From contig CM055092.1 of the NCBI GenBank assembly GCA_029204225.1, positions 46,904,777 through 46,968,776 on the forward strand: a stretch of DNA of 64,000 nt. Direction: 5' to 3'. The notes below the pieces were generated by a model, which saw only the letters and a list, made by a program, of their open reading frames with translations, did not search any database and had not been told where the DNA came from. Below are positions 25,400-36,148 of this stretch, in pieces; within the stretch, counting starts at the first letter, position 1, and each line of letters opens with the position of its first letter. The position numbers and the translations under genes are program-made. This stretch comes from Diphasiastrum complanatum (taxonomy: Eukaryota; Streptophyta; Lycopodiopsida; Lycopodiales; Lycopodiaceae).

Positions 25400-25427
25400 A
25401 AATTTGATACTCCCTCCTTATTTATCT

Positions 25428-26699
25428 TTACAAAAAGAATGTTTCGGCTCCAATTCGACTGCAACAACCAAGATACAAATATCGTTAAATTCATATTTAT
25501 GCAAAAAATTTGTTCTTATTAAAGCAATGAGGCATGCAACAATCCAGATTAAAGCAACAACAAGAAAAGAGCAATCCTTACTTATTTTCATATGGAATCA
25601 AATAAAATTTTGCCATAGGACTGCACTCGATAAAATAGACAACCTTCTCAAAATTGGCTTCTTTCGCCTCTACCGCTCCCATGAAAAATGGACTAACTAC
25701 AAAAACTGTTCCATGGGAATCGAAACTAATACTATTCTGCAAAAACAAAACTCCAGCCTCTACTATTGCATCTGAAATTTTTGAGGTCTTATCTTTTAGC
25801 TCGGCACAAAATTTAGGACCTAATCTAAAGCTTCTACGTGTATTTGGAAGAAAAAAATCAAAAAAGTTGCCGAGAAGATCAGTTTTGTTAGCTAGGTAGG
25901 CCTTGTATTGATTATAATGGTTAGAATAAAAAAAAACCTAGGATGGATCGTATGGAATTCTCACAAAAACATTATGTACAGGAGCAGAAACAGAAGTGGA
26001 AAGAATATTTACAGATTTCTCTGTTATTCTGTCTAGCTCCTCTTGGGTAATCAACACTTTTGGTAATGATACCTGTAGAGGAGCTGGACGAATAACAGGA
26101 GGAGGACTGGGTGAAGATTCTCGATCTGAGTCAAATTCTCCAGCATTTGACTCAGAACTCAGGAAGACACAGGGTCTCTTGGCTGGGATACGTCTAGGAG
26201 GAAGGGAAACAGCTGGCCTTCGAGATCCAACCTTCTTGGGGACAGCCTACTTTCTCTTCCTCCTAGAGGTAGTAGGCACGTTGGTTCTATCCAGAGGCAG
26301 GTCTCTGGAGGTGCTGGCATTATCAACATGCAGACCATAATATCTGTCCCAAAGCCTTTTGAGAATGACGAAATCTTTTGGCATGATGGTAACACGCTTA
26401 TCATGCACTGCCAAAAGACAAGTATCCTCAAAAAACTGGGACATAAAATCTTCTACAGCACCCTGCATGGCCATCATGGCAAAACGAACATCCAGCCCAA
26501 GTGACAGAGTGACATTCCGTACAGATCTGTCGAAAAGAGCTCTAGGGATCAACAATTCAGTTGATCTCTGGAGTTTTTTGATCTTCCTCAGCCAGGCCTG
26601 CTTCTTGCCACGCCTATGGCCGATACCAGGGGGAACAGGGAAATGGGATGGCTATACAATGGTGATGGCATGGGCGGTGGATTTGGTCCTGGCCATCAT
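25428..26699 (-). pseudogene. Histone H3-like protein with a long novel C-terminal tail
   Basis: Starts MMARTKSTA (ATG at 26699 or 26696), matching the ARTK start of histone H3. Residues ~28-125 (26615-26320) align with H3 from alphaN to alpha3: RSTELLI against KSTELLI, LDVRFAMMAMQGAVEDF against [42 protein letters not shown] against [22 protein letters not shown]. The K9-K27 tail region is replaced and shortened. After the fold come a basic stretch (TTSRRKRK), an acidic/Ser/Pro stretch and ~130 residues with no family I know. The frame stays open for 372 codons except for three TAG codons (26654-26652, 26249-26247, 25940-25938). A GT-AG intron (25581-25459, donor GTAAGG, acceptor TTGCAG) joins a 9-codon last exon ending TAA at 25430-25428. 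Total about 382 codons. Upstream is a divergent promoter region shared with the gene at 28211. The H3 identity is seen in the sequence; its role in packaging element DNA is inference. Confidence 0.87.
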
Positions 26700-26997
26700 T
26701 CTCGGAAGAAGAAAATTAACAAAAAGGAGTTTGAACAAAACAAAAGTGGATCAAAACAAAAAAATTTGCGATGAAAGGGCACTTGAGATCGATACTAGCA
26801 CTGAATATCGGTTTCGAGCGCAAGAGATTATTTGCAGAAAAGAGATGTGTGCTCGAAAGCAATATTGCACAACAGGCGGTATCGGACTCGAGCGCATTGT
26901 GAGAGGGCGGAAGCTTGAAAGATGAAAGAGCGCGCTTGAGAGCAATATCAGGAGCTAAAAGTGAAAATTTTGCAAAAAAAAATTAAAATTTCGAGGA

Positions 26998-27008
26998 CTT
27001 ATATATAC
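26998..27008 (-). promoter_or_regulatory. TATA-like box of the H3-like gene
   Basis: The minus strand reads TATATATAAG about 300 bp before the ATG at 26699. It mirrors the plus-strand TATA box at 27269 across the CACGTG cluster. Confidence 0.55.
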
Positions 27009-27064
27009 AAAATTTTTGCACATTTGAAAAGACGACCGAGACATGCGTCGTCAGATGATTAGAC

Positions 27065-27879
27065 CACGTGGAATGTCCGTACTAACAATGATGAGCCAAT
27101 TATGAGGCCACGTGGGCTGAGACATGTGTGCGAATCCCTAATCGACGCGTGTCATTCTCGCACGTGATGGATGTCAGATCAATCATTCAAGGTACGACAC
27201 ATTTATTTTGGCCAATCAAATGTCGACACGTGTTCCTTCGCCACTCCTCCACACGTGCAAATTTTTTTATATATATAGGTCTTTTTGGGCTCATATTTTC
27301 ACGCAAATTCACGGTTGCTTTGTCGGATATCGATTTCAAGCGCGCCGCTTGCTCTCATTACATGGCTAATATGCGCCTGGATCCGATACTGCATCGTCCG
27401 GTATCGCATTCGAGCGCGTCTCACAAATCTTTTCTTTTCTGCTCGTTTTCCTTGCGCTCGGATCCGATACTCCAACTTCAAATATCTCTCTCGAGCGCAC
27501 ATTGATTTGACGTGGTTGTCGGACCTGGGGTTTGCGTCTGAGAGCGATATTTGGAACTTCAGTTCTGTTATTTTTGTTTAAAATGTCTAATTTTGAATCT
27601 AGTTTGCTTTCTTTTTTTAATGAATTTTCGCAAATTTTTGCACGTGTGAAAAGACGGCCTAGACACGTGTCATCATATGACTAGACCACGTGGAAATTCC
27701 GTACTAATAATGATGACCCAATTATGGGGACACGTGGGCTGAGACACGTGCACGAATCCCTTATCGACGCGTGTCATTCTCGCATGTGATGGATGTCAGA
27801 TCAATCATTCAAGGTACAACGCATTTATTTTGGCCAATCACATGTCGACACAGGTTCCTTCGCCACTCCTCCACACGTG
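27065..27879. promoter_or_regulatory. Cluster of eleven CACGTG (G-box) sites in a divergent promoter
   Basis: CACGTG occurs at 27065, 27109, 27161, 27227, 27252, 27641, 27664, 27687, 27731, 27745 and 27874 (first base). Several are extended palindromes (CCACGTGG, GACACGTGTC). The cluster lies between the leftward H3-like gene and the rightward gene at 28211. It is split over two tandem copies of the control region: five sites in the first, six in the second. G-boxes are bound by bZIP and bHLH factors in plants, and the ACGTG core is also the ABA-response element. A CACGTG would be expected about once in 4 kb by chance. Confidence 0.8.
27269..27277 (+). promoter_or_regulatory. TATA box, promoter copy 1
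   Basis: tatatatat just downstream of the last CACGTG of copy 1 and about 310 bp before the ATG at 27582. Confidence 0.6.
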
Positions 27880-27890
27880 CAAATTTTTTT

Positions 27891-27898
27891 ATATAAAT
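27891..27898 (+). promoter_or_regulatory. TATA box, promoter copy 2
   Basis: atataaat followed by aggtctttt, at the same place as in copy 1 and about 315 bp before the ATG at 28211. Between the TATA box and the ATG the leader carries repeated words of the type gatatcg...aagcgcg. Confidence 0.6.
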
Positions 27899-28210
27899 AG
27901 GTCTTTTCCAGCTTGGATTTTCACACAAATTTACGATTGCTTTGCTGGATATCGATTTCAAGCGCGCCGCTTTCTCTCATTACGTCTTGTTGACTATTAT
28001 GAGCCTGGATCCGATATTGCATCCTCCGATATCGCATTCAAGCGCGTTCCGTATCCCTTTTCTTTCCTGCTCGTTGTTCTTGCGTTCGGATCCAATACTC
28101 TAGCCTCCAATATCTCTCTCGAGTGCACGTTGCCTTGACGTGCTTGTCTGACCTGGGGTTTGCGTCTGAGAGCGATATTTGGAACTTCAGTTCTATTATT
28201 TTTGTTTAAA

Positions 28211-29733
28211 ATGTCTAATTTTGAATCCAGCTTGCTTTCTTTTTTTAATGAATTTGGTATTACTGATAGGTTGGAGTATTTCCAATCTCTTTTTTTTTCT
28301 TTTCTTTTTATTCTACCTTCTATAATTGAGGGCCTTGGTGTGGAGGCATTTTCTGGGATATATCTCAAATTTAAGTCCCTTCTCAGTACTCCGTTATTCA
28401 GGTCTCAGAATAAAGACATGATTCATTATCAGGACCTAGTGGCACTCGACAAGCATATCTACAAAGCTAAGCTTGACATAATGTTAACCAAGTTACATAA
28501 TGATTTCAAGTCTGTAGATGAGTGTCCAATTCACAATAAAAAATGTAGATTTGTTGATTTTTAGTCTACTTTTATTTTTTTCCTTTTGTTAAATATTTTT
28601 GACGATTCAGACTCTGTACCCTCCACTTCTGAAGCAGCTTCTTCTAGCGGTACAAAGCCTGAAAAGTCAAAGATTGTAGATATAGATACCTTTTTTATTG
28701 ACACGAGTGTTTATTTAGAAGATTATCTGATTTTGATCCTGCTCGAAATAGGGCTACTTTTATAGGCCCTAGAACACCCACTACCCTTTCTCCTTCTGAT
28801 AAATCTTTGATCACTTTGCCTACTTATATTATAGATAATAATTCCATTTTGACAATATCGAATATATCGGATCTTTTTGACTTCACCGAAGCTGAGACTC
28901 TTTAATTTGCATTTTGAGCAAAGAGCTTGATGAATTTTCGAATATAATTGATTTTATACTGATGATCTTCTCCCTGGTGTTGACGATGTACATAATGATA
29001 AGTTTTATTCAGGGAAAGATTGCTTAAAAATGGCTGTGGAGGAAATGCGCAACAAAGAAGATGATCTACCTTCTGAGGAAAAGTTTTTTAGAATCCAAAG
29101 TCAACTTGGTTTTTCACAGCCAACTGTCTATTCACCAACAATATTGACATCGAAAGGTGGACATAATATTGATGGAGAGACAGTAATCAGAGAAGACAAA
29201 TCCAAATGTGTAAGTTTTTGTCTCTTATCAAGTATTAGTAGATTTGTTATGTCAGATTATATACTAGAGCTTACTTTGTTTTTTATCATTTCAGGAAACA
29301 ATTTTCCTTGATGATTTCGCAATTCGTCGAGGGGGACAGAGATCTTTAGCGGGAGAATTTTCAAGAGATCATGCACTCGAGCACTATCTAAAGTCCTTCA
29401 AGAATAATGAGATAAGTGTTGCCCATTCAAAGTTTCGTTAACATGGTGAAACTATGATTATGACAATCAAGGCACTGTCTCATTTTCTTGGAGGACATAA
29501 TTTTAATAAGGTGCATAAAATAATTTTTGTAAAGAAAACCATTGCGGTTAAAATTTTTAGGATATGGACCAGTGAATTCCATGCTCAGATCATCTCATTT
29601 TGCAGTGTATGTTGCTTACGGTGATCTGAGTAAGCATGAAAACTATGAGCTATTGGATCCATACGAAAGAAGAAAATTGTTGCATGATTCTAAGTTGCAA
29701 CTTTCATTGGAAAAAATATCGAAAGCAGATTAG
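28211..29733 (+). pseudogene. Unknown protein of the histone-carrying element (gene 2)
   Basis: I do not recognise the family. The first frame (28211-28564) begins MSNFESSLLSFFNEFGI and has a hydrophobic stretch (residues ~24-40). It ends CPIHNKKCRFVDF before a TAG that the same frame reads through into DDSDSVPSTSEAASSSG. A frameshift near 28728 leads to DFDPARNRATFIGPRTP and so on to about 28905. A later exon (about 28950-29209) ends at a good donor (GTAAGT); an intron of about 85 bp ends TTTCAG at 29294. The next exon (ETIFLDDFAIRRGGQRSLAG) has one TAA in phase (29439). A last piece (29550-29733, GYGPVNSMLRSSHFAVYVAY) ends 60 bp before the convergent gene's stop. Introns and composition indicate a once-real multi-exon gene. 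A structural or DNA-binding role is possible but unsupported. Confidence 0.6.
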
Positions 29734-29793
29734 ATACTGCTGAATTGTACTTTGTAAATATTTTTATTTAATATACAAAATTCTATTGTGTGC

Positions 29794-32700
29794 CTATAGC
29801 CTACAAGCTTGTATAAATTTGCATGTTTTTTGAAATTTTTTATCATTCGTCAATTTTGTATTATGACGAATTTGGATTCTTTTGTAAAACCATTGGAAAA
29901 GTTGCAGTATATAGCTGTTTTTTGTGCTAGTCCCGCCATGTTGTGTACTTTTATGAAATGTCGCTCTTGCTTGCCAATGAGATTTTTCCATTCCTTGCGA
30001 TGACCATATGCTAAGACTTCCACTATTTCTTGCAAAGAATGTCGAATGATGTCGTAATATGTGCTGCATGTCATAAAAACATAATCCAAATCAGTACCAA
30101 AAGTATCTAATTTAATTGCACATATTTGTCTATCGTAGTGTAAAATCAAAATCTTACCATATAATGTGTTATATGATCAACACCCCATGCACTCTGAACT
30201 GCATCCACAAATTCATTGGTTGTTTTCTATATCATTTGAACATCAGTATTTGAAAATTTATCTTTTCTCAAGTATTTCACCATGTTGTCTAACTTTTTCC
30301 AAACTTCTACTTTGTGTATACGAGTAGAACCTTCTTCTTCGAAATCTTGAGTTGCTGCAGTAATTTCTTTCCAAACTGTGTATTGAATCTTAGATTGTTT
30401 GCCAGAATAATTTGATAAAAATCTTCGAGCTTTAGATCCTCCAATGCTCGGCTTGCATGAAATATTTCTTGTTTCACCTGATAACTTGTCATCTTTTTTT
30501 ATTTTAATGTGGCCTTTATGTAAGCCTACTTTGGACAACACATCCTCTAATCTGGAAATAGCTTCCTTTGCAGAGGCCTCTGTCTCGGAATTCCATGCAA
30601 ACAAGATGTGAAGGTATACTATTTTTTCTATAATACGCACCTCCGCATACAATGTACATATATGAACATTTCGTAGAGAAATCGGTAGTACAGGTTTCCA
30701 ATTAGGATCTTCTCGATCTCTTGATATTCATGTACTCCTTGTCATGTCTTTTGCTGTTTTCATGCAGTACAAACAAGGGTGTTTAGAGTTAGCACCATGA
30801 GATACATTAAACATACATTTTAATGTCTTCAGATCTCCTGCTAAATGCCATTCAATGTTGAAAGTGCCAATTCCAGGAATATTGAGTGGAACTCCTTCCA
30901 TGTGATTTTTTATGGTGGCAAGATATGATGTTCTATTAAATATCCATGAGAGAATGTTATGGTCTTCTTTCAGCACCTATAAGAGAATACAAAAACGTGA
31001 TTAGCCTCATAATATTAACACAAAGAAGATTTTAGATATGAAATCCATATTTAAATGATTATCCCTATTTATTATGCAAAGGAACTGCTATACCTGAAAT
31101 GTTGCCAACCACCAAATATCATTTTCTGATTGAACACTGAAATTGAGGCCTTCTGAGTCTTCTGAATTTGAAAGTGCCTCATTCATGATCGTGAGACTGA
31201 CTCTTTCCATTTTTTGTCCTTTTATAATTTCAGACTCATCTAACTTGAGAACAACTATCAACTTGTTATTGACATTCTCATTTGTAATACCGTAAAAATT
31301 TATGATGAATGTTAATAACTGATTAATGTCAATAAATAAATTGTTGGAATTGTTATATGTTAGACTTTCTCCTTTCGAGCAATACACTTTATTGATATGA
31401 GATGGATTACCAGCTATTGTCTGCATACCATGGCTTAACATGTCTCTTTTTCTTTTAAGATGAAATGGTCGTGGGATTGGAAACTTTTTAATATTTACCT
31501 GTGCAAATGCCTCCTTTATCATCTTAAACATTGTTGCATATGCTTCCCTACTGATGCTAGAAAAGTCACATGCCCCCTGAAGCAATGTAGTGTCTAATAT
31601 TTTTCCAACTTCATCCATAATGCTATCAGTAACTGAAGCCTTAATCTTTTTCATTATGGTTATTATTTAACATTGATTTCATAGATTTAGAAGTCAAGAT
31701 AGAGCCTAGTGAGTTTCCAATTGAAATCTCATCGGCCAAATGGTCTTCAACAACCAATGCTAATCTGCATTGCAAACATAATGTTCATGAAAATGTCAAT
31801 AGAAATTAGAACACTCATAGTATTCACAACAGTATATAATAAGCAAATCAATAGAAAGTTGAAATGAATAAATAACAAAATTAGTGATTATGAATAAATC
31901 AAAAAGTTCAAGCAATTGTCAGTACCAAATAAGCTATAACTTACTTGAATGCATGGATTCATCTTTTTCTATGACCTCCTTTGGATGATAGATCACGTAT
32001 ATCCTTGTTTACCAGTCTTTTTCTCTTGTTGCTTCGGACCTTTCTGTTGAGCACATCCATATCTTTAACAAGAGACAAATATGAGATACGCATGGATTGA
32101 AATGCAATTTTTATCTTATCATTACTAGTTGTATAATGATGCAAAGAAGATTTCAACCTTTGGATCTCCTCCTTGAGCATCTCATTTTCATCCAAAAAAG
32201 TTTTTATCTTTGTAGATTTTTCTTCGCACTCCTTTGATATTTTCCTTGATTTTTCTTCCAAATAATGTATTCTTTGCATTGAATGTGCATTCCCATAGAG
32301 CATCAAATTCTCACAGTAACCCCAAAGGCCATTTTTACCATGACACATATAGATTATTAACTGATACACCGAATGAAAATCTAGGTGCTCCAATGAACAT
32401 GGATCAATAGGATACAATGTTCCTGATGACCATAAATCTACATGTTTTAGCTTTTCCTCCCTATATCAGACCATATCAGAAGTTGACAATTTGGGTTGCT
32501 TTGAATTTCTCGTCCTGAGCGGAGCATATTCTGGTGACAGATCCACATGAAGATGATAAGACTTTGTCATCAGTACAATAGTATAGTAACAAACAACACA
32601 ATGACAATAACAAAGCTGGAGATGGCGCTAACGACTCTGCTGAAGATAGAGATGGCATAGGCTTTTTTCATAAATGTCACTCCTAATTCAAATTTTTGAG

Positions 32701-33961
32701 TGTTCCCAACTATTGGGAGGGAATATTTCAGTCACTTTCTACTTTTGGCCAATTTAAGCCTTTACATGTGTATTTGCTTATTTTGCCTCTAATTGCAAAA
32801 ATGGCCAAATCAACATCAAACACTTGCCTAGATCTCTACTAAAAACTTGAGTACCCCTAACTCAACATGAGTACCCCCAACTCAACATGACTAAGATTAA
32901 TTTGACTATTCTTCACACATGTCATATTTTCTCATAAACAAGAATTTTAAAAATAACAAAGCTAGATTTTGCCAATTTTTCACAAAATCAGCTTCGTTTA
33001 AATTATTTGGCACTCTTACAAGATGTGGCAGTAGTGTTTTCTTTTGATCCATCCCATTGATTACGAGACCCAAATACTTTTGAGAAAACTCCAAACGCTT
33101 CTTTCGATTTTTGCATGCATTTGTCTTTCTGTTGTTTGTTGCTCTCTATGGATTTGAAGTGACTTTGTAATGTCCGCTAAAAAAGATCACATGAAAAAAA
33201 TGATTTAGTAATTGAAAACGTAAAAGAAATTTAAAATGAGTGAAACAAAATAACAAATTTCAGTATTTGTCAAATACCTTTTTCTTAAGGCATTTTTGCT
33301 TGTTCTTTGAGTGCTTACAATTTCTCACAAATTGACATTTTAGATTTTTTTGAAATTTTCATTAGACCAAAATTTATCTTTCACAGTTTCATGAAATAAG
33401 AATAACTTAGATGCTAAACATTCTTGGACATTGCAAAATATTTGTACATGAAGAATATTTCTGATTTTGTGAAATTGTCTGGAAGGTGAAAATATAGAGG
33501 ATTTGGAAGTTTCTCGGCGTGCACGTTAATGAAATGTGTCAACCACGATTTTGCAGTTAAGGAGTCCGGAGAAACAGTTCGACCTTGAACAGAACCTTGA
33601 AGGCTTGGATCTATTTGTAATCTCATGTGAATGCGAGCAAGTCCTAAGTTTCCAATTGCATGAACATCTTTGAAAGCTTTACGACAAACCTCAGTTGTTT
33701 CTAAGAAGTAAGCAAAATCTTTTCGATCAGGCCTTACAGATGAACAAACATTATAATTTTGAACATATTTTATGCTTGAAAAAAAGTTTAATCAAATTTG
33801 CTTAATTCCAACAGAGCTTAGCTTCTGTAAACACGAGAAAACACAACAAACTATGTTTTTGGCTTTACAAATTTCTTGACGTTTGAACAATTGTTTTTGA
33901 CGTCCTGTCATTTTATGACTTGCGTGTAAATCCCTTCGAAACTTGTCTTTCCCCTTGAATT
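29794..33961 (-). pseudogene. DDE/RNase H-like transposase gene, intron-bearing and broken
   Basis: Minus-strand gene in several exons. 33961-33414: a helical N-terminal part (EVCRKAFKDVHAIGNLGLAR, then GRTVSPDSLTAKSWLTHF). About 33170-32990: YLGLVINGMDQKKTLLPHL. 32440-31959: coiled coil (LEEKSRKISKECEEKSTKI). 31760-31094: ends NDIWWLATFQ and contains VVLKLDESEI. Then a GT-AG intron (31093-30977). 30976-30158: EWHLAGDLKTLKCMF, HGANSKHPCLYC and DPNWKPVLPISLRNVHICT. Intron 30157-30064 (donor GTAAGA, acceptor ATGCAG). Last exon 30063-29794: GSLSIWSSQGMEKSHW, ARATFHKSTQHGG. The pattern D / GDLK-HG-CxxC / QGxEKxxxxAR resembles a poorly described protein family I associate with invertebrate and fungal genomes and take to be transposase-like; the catalytic triad is inferred. 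Stops and at least two frameshifts show it is dead. A copia B-like LTR scrap (from 32984 leftward) may interrupt it. It could also be two adjacent genes. Confidence 0.62.
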
Positions 33962-34539
33962 CTACTCTATAGGAGTAACTTGCTAAATTAGCACATAAAG
34001 ACTGTGGTGATATTGAATATGTACCTCTTACGTGTGCTTTTCGTATCTCTTCTTGATCATGTCATGTCACAAACAGGTTTGGTTTGTATCGCGAACGTAT
34101 TCATTTCTAAAAATTTTCTTATGCGGAAGCTTACAGGATCCTGGACACACGACTACAGATCACAAAACAGATATCATTCTAGCAATCAAAACAGTGGAAG
34201 ACAAGGGAATGCACGAGATAGAGCAACTATATTATTGGTTTAAATTTTTAGAGCGAGATTGGTCAATGTCTCGCTCGTTGGCGGCCTGATGCTCTGCTCT
34301 TTTTCGTTGTGTTCTACTCATTGGTAGACTTTTATGCACAGCTATTTCGTGTCTATTCTTTTTCTTTTCTGCTCTATGCACTCACACTTTTCTATCTATA
34401 TTTTGATGCAAAAAAATAGTTTCTATCTCCACTGTGTGGAGTTTACAAGAGTAGTTAACGCTGAACAAATAATCAGTTACTCTCTGTTATTGCTAGTCAT
34501 TTCAGTTGGGCATGAAGTTTAAGACTCCATGCCCGCTGA

Positions 34540-34784
34540 GCTTCCAGTTGGCAGCGCGAAAGATTTTCTTTCGTTTCTTTTCATTTCGTGTCGTGTCGTG
34601 TATTTCTGGTCCTGAAGGCATGTTTGACTTTAACAAATTGTTCAACCTTCGAGGTTCGCTTCGCTTCATGTCTCAGAGTTTTTGAGGTATGTTGACTTTC
34701 ACGAATTGTTCGCCATTCGACCTTCGCTTCGTGTCGCTTTGCTTCGCGTCGTAGCAAAGTTGCAGGAGTTCACCATTTCTAACA
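34540..34784 (-). mobile_element. LTR of antisense copia H (partial)
   Basis: On the minus strand, caaaagggag (34794-34785, polypurine tract) is followed by TGTTAGAAATGG at 34784. The LTR is rich in CGAAG/CGAAC words (cgcgaagcaaagcgacacga). The other end was not found and may lie as far left as ~34030; 34000-34540 has no gene. Confidence 0.6.
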
Positions 34785-34872
34785 CTCCCTTTTGAATCTT
34801 GCAGCTTTGCACATTTAATCCAATCATCTTTCTTTGCTTTGTGAAGAGTGGTGTGTGTCGAGCGGCTTTATA
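34785..34872 (-). pseudogene. Copia H pol tail
   Basis: The minus-strand frame reads KPLDTHH...MIGLNVQSCKIQKG up to the polypurine tract, a typical end of copia RNase H. It is truncated at about 34872, where unrelated gypsy LTR sequence begins. Confidence 0.6.
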
Positions 34873-35362
34873 AAGTCCTCACAACAGGATTCTAGCCTAA
34901 GCATACCATACAAAGCAACAACACATGGGAACCGGTGGAGATTAAACCAACCCAACCAGACCTAGATCGTACGGATCTAGCCCCCAAGCTATGGATCAAT
35001 CAGAGTCATGGAAAGAGGAGTCACACCAGCAGCATGTAGCTACTCATCACAAATCAAGCGTATACTAGTGAGAGCCCAACAAGTATACTTATACCCTCCA
35101 AGGCCCATGCACTACTAGTAGTGCACTGTGACACCTCCTGGACACCTCTGCAGCCTATCTAGGCCACATCATCTAGTTCCCTAATGACTCACTGATAGAC
35201 CCATACCAGCTCCATCACCATGTGTTTAGGCCTACAACCATTAATTATGACCATGTACACATAAGGGCCCCAATTCCCTTATAGTCAAAATTAACTTACA
35301 GGTTGTTGGTCTACCGGTCCCTAGCATGGACACGCTACCCGAGACCAGTCATGGGCATGACA
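34873..35362 (-). mobile_element. Gypsy-type LTR (antisense)
   Basis: The minus strand starts TGTCATGCCC at 35362, directly after a purine tract (ggggggaagaa, 35373-35363). This start and tract are characteristic of many plant Ty3/gypsy elements. The end at about 34873 lacks a clear CA terminus and is probably truncated by copia H. Confidence 0.65.
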
Positions 35363-35470
35363 TTCTTCCCCCCTTATTCAAGTTCTGTGCTCAGAACTTA
35401 AAATTGGGAAAGTTCCTCCTTAAGCTTCCTTCCTGTTCTCAGGAATTGTCATCATCCGTACATCCCCTCC
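35363..35470 (-). pseudogene. Gypsy pol 3' scrap and polypurine tract
   Basis: The minus strand shows a short stretch with a form of LSSEHRT before the tract, as at the very end of gypsy pol (the commonly seen STELE...GG context). Only about 100 bp remain. Confidence 0.45.
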
Positions 35471-35963
35471 ATCCAAATTAGATTTGAAAAGGGAGTCCTA
35501 GCACAACGTCAAAGCCCAATTTTCTAGCCTAATAATATCACTTGGCCTTACCATAGTCCCAACAAATGATATTGATTCAAGTGAAAAATATAAAAAAGTC
35601 AAAGCCACTCGATCATTTGGGGGAGAAATAAATTTATGCCACATTTTTAAGTCTCAAATTCCAATAGAGGCTAGTAGAAGCTTGTAGCCACGTGTATGGT
35701 TGGAATGCTACTTCAAGTTACAAAACTCGAATGGAAAATTTTGATACAAAACATAAAATAGATATATACATTTATGATATCCTTTTCTAACACTTATATA
35801 AAACAATGGGTAGGCCTCATCTTCTACTAGTACGAGCTTTGAAACTGACCATAGGTCCATTGCAACAACAATGTGATTTGAGTATATTTGTTTGTTGTGG
35901 TTGATAAGACACTGGCCATGAACCATGACCACTATGTAGTGACATATAAAGACAGTAGCTTTT
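35471..35963. other. Gene-free target DNA of copia B
   Basis: No gene recognised. It ends at 35963, just before the 5-bp target duplication AGATT (35964-35968). Confidence 0.5.
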
Positions 35964-35968
35964 AGATT

Positions 35969-36148
35969 TGTGAGAAATTGGCAAACATCTAGCTTGGTAT
36001 TTTTATGTTACAAGTTTGGGGTGAATCTCACACATGTGGAGGATGTTCCCACATGTGGAAAATTGTAAAATAAATTAGAAATGTTTGTCATAGGGGTCTT
36101 ATAAATTTTTATGGTCAAGCATCTTTGTGTAGAATGTTGATAGGGTCA
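35969..36148 (+). mobile_element. Copia B 5' LTR, 5' part
   Basis: Begins TGTGAGAAATTGG after the target duplication AGATT and matches the first 180 bp of the 3' LTR at 47806. It is cut at 36148 (gatagggtca), where LTR A sequence starts in mid-LTR. The remaining 5' LTR sequence is at 40949-41514. Together with the truncated LTR A this shows a deletion after copia A inserted into this LTR. Confidence 0.88.

Larger units (their letters stand above)
27008..28253. repeat. Tandem duplication of a promoter and gene start (period about 622-629 bp)
   Basis: The block from gcacatttgaaaagacg through the G-boxes, TATA box, 5' leader and first ~15 codons (MSNFESSLLSFFNEF) occurs twice. In copy 1 the ATG is at 27582; in copy 2 it is at 28211. 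Copy 1's frame runs into the start of copy 2 and stops after about 34 codons, so only copy 2 leads into a gene. The copies differ by scattered substitutions and small indels. Confidence 0.93.

Noticed and set aside
25428-26699. Ordinary host histone H3 or CENH3 gene
   Set aside because: H3 is nearly invariant and about 136 residues; this has many fold substitutions, a replaced K9-K27 region, a ~250-residue tail and an intron near the end. CENH3 variation lies mainly in the N-terminal tail and loop 1, not in a C-terminal extension.
27582-27686. Second gene starting at the first ATG of the duplicated promoter
   Set aside because: The frame matches the true gene for about 15 codons only and then runs into the next promoter copy and stops.
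32476-32658. 60-codon Ser/Leu/Cys-rich minus-strand frame as a secreted peptide
   Set aside because: It starts inside the decayed transposase-like gene next to a possible LTR scrap; the signal-peptide look is weak and no homologue is known to me.
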